In this document: positions 60,410 through 64,000 of the stretch, piece after piece | Layout: each line of letters starts with the position of its first letter | Position numbering within the stretch: position 1 is the first letter of the stretch | From: JBPOFM01 sp051252455 | Lineage (GTDB): Bacteria > Bacteroidota > Bacteroidia > Flavobacteriales > Flavobacteriaceae | Reading direction: 5' to 3' | NCBI GenBank assembly: GCA_051252455.1 | Contig: JBPOFM010000008.1 | Location: 62,001-126,000, forward strand | Length of the DNA: 64,000 nt | Notes under the pieces: generated by a model | The model's input: only the letters and a program-made list of their open reading frames with translations | Told to the model about the DNA's origin: nothing | Database searches by the model: none | Position numbers and translations under genes: made by a program

Positions 60410-62066
60410 ATCGTACATAAAACACATCTTAATCTTACTGCTCGTTCTTTTTGTTGTGAACATTGTAGGAAATCGTTTGTACAAACGTTTTGATTTGACG
60501 CAAGATCAACGCTACACCTTATCTGAAGCGACGTTGAATACATTTAAAGATGTGGACTCACCTATCATCATTGATGTATTTCTTGATGGTGATTTTCCTT
60601 CCGAATATCGACGGCTTCAAACGGAAACACGACAGCTTCTTGAAGAATTTTCTTTATTCAATTCCGAAGTAAAATTTTCGTTCATCAATCCTATGGAAGA
60701 CGAAACCAATAAAGATGTCATCATGCAACAATTGATTGATCGTGGTTTAGAGCCTTTGCAATTATCAACTACAGAAAATGGAAAGTCTTCACAAGCATTG
60801 ATTTTTCCTTGGGCATTGGCGAGCTATCAAGAACAAACTGTAAAGATTCCTTTGATAAAAAACACAATTGGAGCAACAGCCGACGAAACAGTAACAAATT
60901 CTGTTCAAAATTTAGAATATGCATTTGCGGACGGACTAAAAAAATTAGTCACACCTAAAAGCAAGAAAATAGCAATTCTTAAAGGAAATGGTGAATTGGG
61001 TGATGGTTATATTTTTGATTTTGTCTCTACGATACGTGATCATTATTTTATGGCGCCTTTCACTTTAGACAGTGTAATTAACAATCCTCAGGGCACCTTG
61101 AAAGCGTTGCAAAAATATGATTTAATCATTGCCGCCAAACCATCGCAAGCCTTTACAGAGGAAGAAAAATATGTGCTCGATCAATACACAATGAATGGTG
61201 GCAAAAGTTTGTGGCTAACGGAATCCATCGTGATGGATCAAGATAGTTTGTATAATGAATCTGGAAGTGCGGTTGCCATTATGAAAGATTTAAATTTGAA
61301 TGATTTTTTCTTTAAATATGGCGTTCGGATCAATCCGGAAATTGTGAATGACCTCTACTCGGCTCCTATCTGGTTGGCAATGGGCGAAGGTAGTGAGGCG
61401 CAATTCCAACCCGTTCAATGGCAATACTCTCCTTTAGCTGGCGCAAACCCTGATCATCCTATAACGAGTAATCTTAATCTTGTGAAATTTGATTTTGCTA
61501 GCCAGATTGATACCTTGAAGAATTCAATAAAAAAAACAATTCTATTACGAAGTTCTGACTTGACAAAACTAGAAGGCGTCCCAAAACAAATCAGCCTCGA
61601 TATGGTAACGCAAGACCCAAACCCTGAAAGTTACACCAAAGGTTCGCAAGCGTTAGCTGTTTTACTGGAAGGAGAATTTACGTCAGTCTATAACAACCGA
61701 ATCAAGCCCTTTACAATTTCTGAAGAAAAAAATGAAAGTGTGACAACCAAAATGATCATCATTTCTGATGGCGATGTCATTAAAAACGATTTGGTCAAAG
61801 GCAAACCGCAAGAACTTGGTTTTGATCGTTGGACAGGACGAAAATTCGGCAACAAGGAATTTTTGGAAAATGCCGTTAATTACCTCTTGAATGACGATGG
61901 ACTTATAAACATCCGAAGCAAGGAAGTGGTGATTCCGTTTTTGGATGTACAAAAAGTTGAGACCGAAAAAAGCAAATGGCAATTCATCAATATTGCGTTA
62001 CCATTGGTGTTTTTGGGCGTATTTGGGTTTGTTTTCAACTATTTCCGAAAGAAGCGCTACACCTAA
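60396..62066 (+). CDS. gldG: Gliding motility-associated ABC transporter substrate-binding protein GldG
   Basis: 556 residues: an N-terminal helix (about 8-27), a large periplasmic domain including the ABC_transp_aux region (YTLSEATLNTFKDVDSPIIID, in part), and a C-terminal helix (about 530-549; FINIALPLVFLGVFGFVF). Together with GldF it forms the gliding ABC transporter. The ATG at 60396 lies 14 bases inside the preceding gene. No gldA ATPase gene is visible in the window; in F. johnsoniae it is encoded elsewhere. Confidence 0.93.
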   Translation: MLKNKSYIKHILILLLVLFVVNIVGNRLYKRFDLTQDQRYTLSEATLNTFKDVDSPIIIDVFLDGDFPSEYRRLQTETRQLLEEFSLFNSEVKFSFINPMEDETNKDVIMQQLIDRGLEPLQLSTTENGKSSQALIFPWALASYQEQTVKIPLIKNTIGATADETVTNSVQNLEYAFADGLKKLVTPKSKKIAILKGNGELGDGYIFDFVSTIRDHYFMAPFTLDSVINNPQGTLKALQKYDLIIAAKPSQAFTEEEKYVLDQYTMNGGKSLWLTESIVMDQDSLYNESGSAVAIMKDLNLNDFFFKYGVRINPEIVNDLYSAPIWLAMGEGSEAQFQPVQWQYSPLAGANPDHPITSNLNLVKFDFASQIDTLKNSIKKTILLRSSDLTKLEGVPKQISLDMVTQDPNPESYTKGSQALAVLLEGEFTSVYNNRIKPFTISEEKNESVTTKMIIISDGDVIKNDLVKGKPQELGFDRWTGRKFGNKEFLENAVNYLLNDDGLINIRSKEVVIPFLDVQKVETEKSKWQFINIALPLVFLGVFGFVFNYFRKKRYT

Positions 62067-62109
62067 CAGTTGTTAATAAGTTTTCTTTTAGAAAACAAGC
62101 AGTTTAGGA

Positions 62110-62117
62110 TATATTTG
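62110..62117 (+). promoter_or_regulatory. Possible -7 element of the dnaN promoter
   Basis: TATATTTG fits TAnnTTTG and lies 38 bases before the dnaN ATG. A hairpin GTTTTC / GAAAAC at 62079-62095 separates it from gldG, without a U tract. The TTG element is missing at the expected spacing. Confidence 0.4.
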
Positions 62118-62154
62118 TAATACTAATTAAACAGACAAAATTAAACATATTTAG

Positions 62155-63273
62155 ATGAAATTTATCGTATCCAGTACCTATTTATTAAAGCAGTTACAAG
62201 TTCTTGGAGGTGTCATCAACAGTTCAAACACCCTGCCGATTTTAGATAATTTCTTATTTGAATTAAAAGATTCAAAACTAACCGTTTCTGCTAGTGACTT
62301 GGAAACTACCATGTCCTCTGTGGTAGATGTAGAAAGTGATACAGACGGAAGCATTGCACTGCCAGCACGTTTGTTGTTGGATACTTTAAAAACGTTTCCT
62401 GAACAACCATTAACCTTTGTTGTGGAAGATAATCATACAGTTGAAATCAGTTCTAATCATGGTAAATACGCATTGGCTTATGCTGATGGAAAAGAGTTTC
62501 CGAAAGCAGTTGCTTTAGAGGATCCAAGTACCACGATGATTGCGGGAGATATTTTAGCAACAGCTATCAGCAAAACTATTTTTGCTGCAGGCAATGATGA
62601 TTTACGTCCTGTGATGAGTGGTGTGTTTTTTCAGTTTTCAACCGAAGGATTGACCTTTGTGGCGACAGATGCGCATAAATTGGTGAAATATACACGGGAA
62701 GACGTCAAAGCTTCGCAAGTGGCTGAATTCATCATGCCTAAAAAACCTTTGAACTTATTGAAAGGTATTTTGTCAGCAAGTGATGAAAGCGTCAAAATTG
62801 AATATAACGACAGTAATGCTAAATTTACTTTTGAAAACTCAATATTGGTATGTCGTTTGATCGATGGAAAGTATCCAAACTATGAAGCGGTCATCCCTAA
62901 AGAGAATCCTAACAAATTGACCATTGACAGAACACAGTTTTTAAACTCTGTACGTCGTGTGAGCATTTTCTCCAATAAAACTACGCATCAAATTCGTTTG
63001 AAAATTGCTGGTGCCGAATTGAATATTTCTGCAGAAGATATCGATTACTCCAACAAAGCAGAAGAGCGATTAACTTGTGATTATCAAGGCGACGATATGC
63101 AAATAGGGTTTAATTCGCGTTTCTTAACGGAAATGTTGAACAACTTAAGTTCAGACGATGTTCAATTGGAAATGAGCTTACCAAACCGAGCCGGAATCTT
63201 AACACCAACAGATGGCTTGGATGAAGGTGAACGCGTGACCATGTTGGTGATGCCTGTGATGTTGAACAACTAA
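62155..63273 (+). CDS. dnaN: DNA polymerase III subunit beta (sliding clamp)
   Basis: 372 residues with three clamp domains: MKFIVSSTYLLKQLQVLGG, the middle LRPVMSGVFFQFS, and the C-terminal GILTPTDGLDEGERVTMLVMPVML (in part). It is the ring clamp loaded by the DnaX complex (gene at 7086). It is not next to dnaA or recF, as in many Bacteroidota. It is probably monocistronic, with a terminator downstream. Confidence 0.96.
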   Translation: MKFIVSSTYLLKQLQVLGGVINSSNTLPILDNFLFELKDSKLTVSASDLETTMSSVVDVESDTDGSIALPARLLLDTLKTFPEQPLTFVVEDNHTVEISSNHGKYALAYADGKEFPKAVALEDPSTTMIAGDILATAISKTIFAAGNDDLRPVMSGVFFQFSTEGLTFVATDAHKLVKYTREDVKASQVAEFIMPKKPLNLLKGILSASDESVKIEYNDSNAKFTFENSILVCRLIDGKYPNYEAVIPKENPNKLTIDRTQFLNSVRRVSIFSNKTTHQIRLKIAGAELNISAEDIDYSNKAEERLTCDYQGDDMQIGFNSRFLTEMLNNLSSDDVQLEMSLPNRAGILTPTDGLDEGERVTMLVMPVMLNN

Positions 63274-63329
63274 AAATGGAGCCTTCAGTTTGCTGTCTAC
63301 AGAGGATAGTAATCTTATAAAGATGCAAA

Positions 63330-63364
63330 TAAAAACGCCTACTTTAAAAAAGTAGGCGTTTTTC
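63330..63364. terminator. Strong bidirectional terminator after dnaN
   Basis: Stem of about 14 pairs, AAAAACGCCTACTTT / AAGTAGGCGTTTTT with a short A loop, and T run following. It ends dnaN and the convergent DUF4870 gene. Confidence 0.92.
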
Positions 63365-63386
63365 CTTTATCTAACATAACTAATAA

Positions 63387-63725
63387 CTAACTAATAAAAT
63401 TAAATGATAAAGGGTAGGTTGGATTTTCTCCATTACTGACTTTGATAGCATTGATGATTGGAAATATTATGGCTACAATTCCTAATACTAAAAATCCTAA
63501 AAGTCCTAATCCAAATAGAAGAATTAATGGAATGCAGATAATAAAGTAAATTATCAGGCTTAACTGAAAATTAATAATGTTCTTACCATGCGTATCCATT
63601 TGTGATACTTTTTCCTTTTGCGTCACCCAGATAATTAACGGAAGGATTAAACTTCCGAAACCTGTAACAAGCGTCACTAATTGGCTTAAATGTGTGATTA
63701 CGAGTAATTGTCTATCTTCTCTCAT
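63387..63725 (-). CDS. DUF4870 membrane protein
   Basis: 112 residues with three membrane helices (about 12-33, 52-75 and 77-95). The DUF4870 pattern is visible: HLSQLVTLVTGFGSLILPL, then DTHGKNIINFQLSL and the final NGENPTYPLSF. The family is widespread and of unknown function. It follows the dnaN terminator on the opposite strand and is convergent with dnaN. Confidence 0.87.
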   Translation of the reverse strand: MREDRQLLVITHLSQLVTLVTGFGSLILPLIIWVTQKEKVSQMDTHGKNIINFQLSLIIYFIICIPLILLFGLGLLGFLVLGIVAIIFPIINAIKVSNGENPTYPLSFNFIS

Positions 63726-63797
63726 TTTTTCTTATGATTTTAATTGATTGATGTACTTATATGACGATCAAATGTCAAAAATGTTACAATCGTTCTT

Positions 63798-64000
63798 CTA
63801 AAGATGATAGCGCAAAGACACGCCGCCATAATAATTACGGGGATTTCCTGGATAAAAGTAGCGAGGCTCGGAGTTGTTGAATCCAGTAGCATTGATGAGG
63901 ATGGCTGACGCATATTGAGTATCAAATACGTTATTTATACCGAAATTGAGTCTCATTTCCATCGCCTTAAAAAGCGGTACTTCATAATCAATTTTCAGAT
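63798..64000 (-). CDS. TonB-dependent receptor, C-terminal fragment
   Basis: The minus-strand frame is open from the window edge to a TAG at 63798-63800 and gives 67 residues: LKIDYEVPLFKAMEMRLNFG, then NNVFDTQYASA, PRYFYPGNPRNYYGGVSLRYHL. This is the last barrel strands of a TonB-dependent outer-membrane receptor: the NVFDxxY turn and YYPGxPR(N/T)YxxG end are family hallmarks. The rest of the gene, including the plug, lies outside the window, so the substrate cannot be told. Confidence 0.88.
   Translation of the reverse strand, partial: LKIDYEVPLFKAMEMRLNFGINNVFDTQYASAILINATGFNNSEPRYFYPGNPRNYYGGVSLRYHL

Noticed and set aside
63740..63925. 61-codon minus-strand frame near the right end
   Set aside because: It is out of frame with the TonB-dependent receptor fragment, which has clear family motifs.
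1..64000. tRNA genes, rRNA genes, prophage, insertion sequences, integrases, toxin-antitoxin pairs
   Set aside because: Searched by eye in the intergenic gaps and gene list; none seen.

Overview
The window is a stretch of chromosome from a member of the Bacteroidota, almost certainly family Flavobacteriaceae. Evidence: low-GC DNA; promoters of the TTG-N19-24-TAnnTTTG type; almost no Shine-Dalgarno sequences and several TTG starts; type IX secretion and gliding genes (porQ, gldF, gldG, a PorP/SprF protein and a giant surface protein with a CHU_C-type C-terminus); and lineage-typical families (DUF3822, DUF4126, head-GIN, UMF1-type MFS). Genus is not determinable here. The content is mostly core chromosome. 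I see no prophage, insertion sequence, CRISPR array or tRNA.

Layout. 1-2123 (minus): an LPS inner-core sugar cluster (iron alcohol dehydrogenase of the KdnB type, cut by the window edge; HAD phosphatase; kdsB), pointing to 8-amino-Kdo. 2169-4211: DUF4126 membrane protein and a RecD-like helicase. 4426-6510 (plus): membrane protein, DUF3822, rsmD. 6549-6882 (minus): RNase P RNA. 7086-9999 (plus): dnaX, a lipoprotein, miaE. 10058-14277 (minus): a small outer-membrane barrel, then the polyphosphate set ppx, ppk1, sixA. 14627-27058 (plus): a surface-adhesin operon, made of a small secreted protein, a 3030-residue cysteine-rich repeat protein with a type IX sorting domain, a PorP/SprF partner and an OmpA-like anchor. 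27315-28625 (minus): two paralogous CAP-domain lipoproteins. 28837-34525 (minus): pdxH, rnz, a STAS-like protein, pyrB, pyrR, rpsA. 34815-39636: a BON/LysM protein, then cmk, porQ and lon. 40050-43099 (plus): an ECF sigma factor, a probable anti-sigma factor and two secreted beta-repeat proteins. 43169-50911 (minus): lipoprotein, UMF1 transporter, M48 protease, GH31 glucosidase and glycogen branching enzyme. 51115-58767: msrB, a broken DUF1572 gene, AGCS symporter, HGSNAT-like acyltransferase, purC, small barrel, phoH and a DUF62 SAM hydrolase. 58842-63273 (plus): a small monooxygenase-fold protein, gldF, an intervening membrane protein, gldG and dnaN. 63387-64000 (minus): DUF4870 and the C-terminus of a TonB-dependent receptor.

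How they work together: several loci serve one envelope programme. PorQ belongs to the type IX machinery, GldF/GldG are needed for gliding in relatives, and the giant adhesin with its PorP/SprF partner is a probable client of that machinery. The Kdo8N genes, the ECF locus, the CAP lipoproteins and the barrels also act at the envelope. The most notable items are the nested repeat structure of the adhesin, the extra gene between gldF and gldG, the in-frame stop in the DUF1572 gene, the altered catalytic triad of the DUF62 protein, and the STAS-like protein in the pyrB-rnz cluster.
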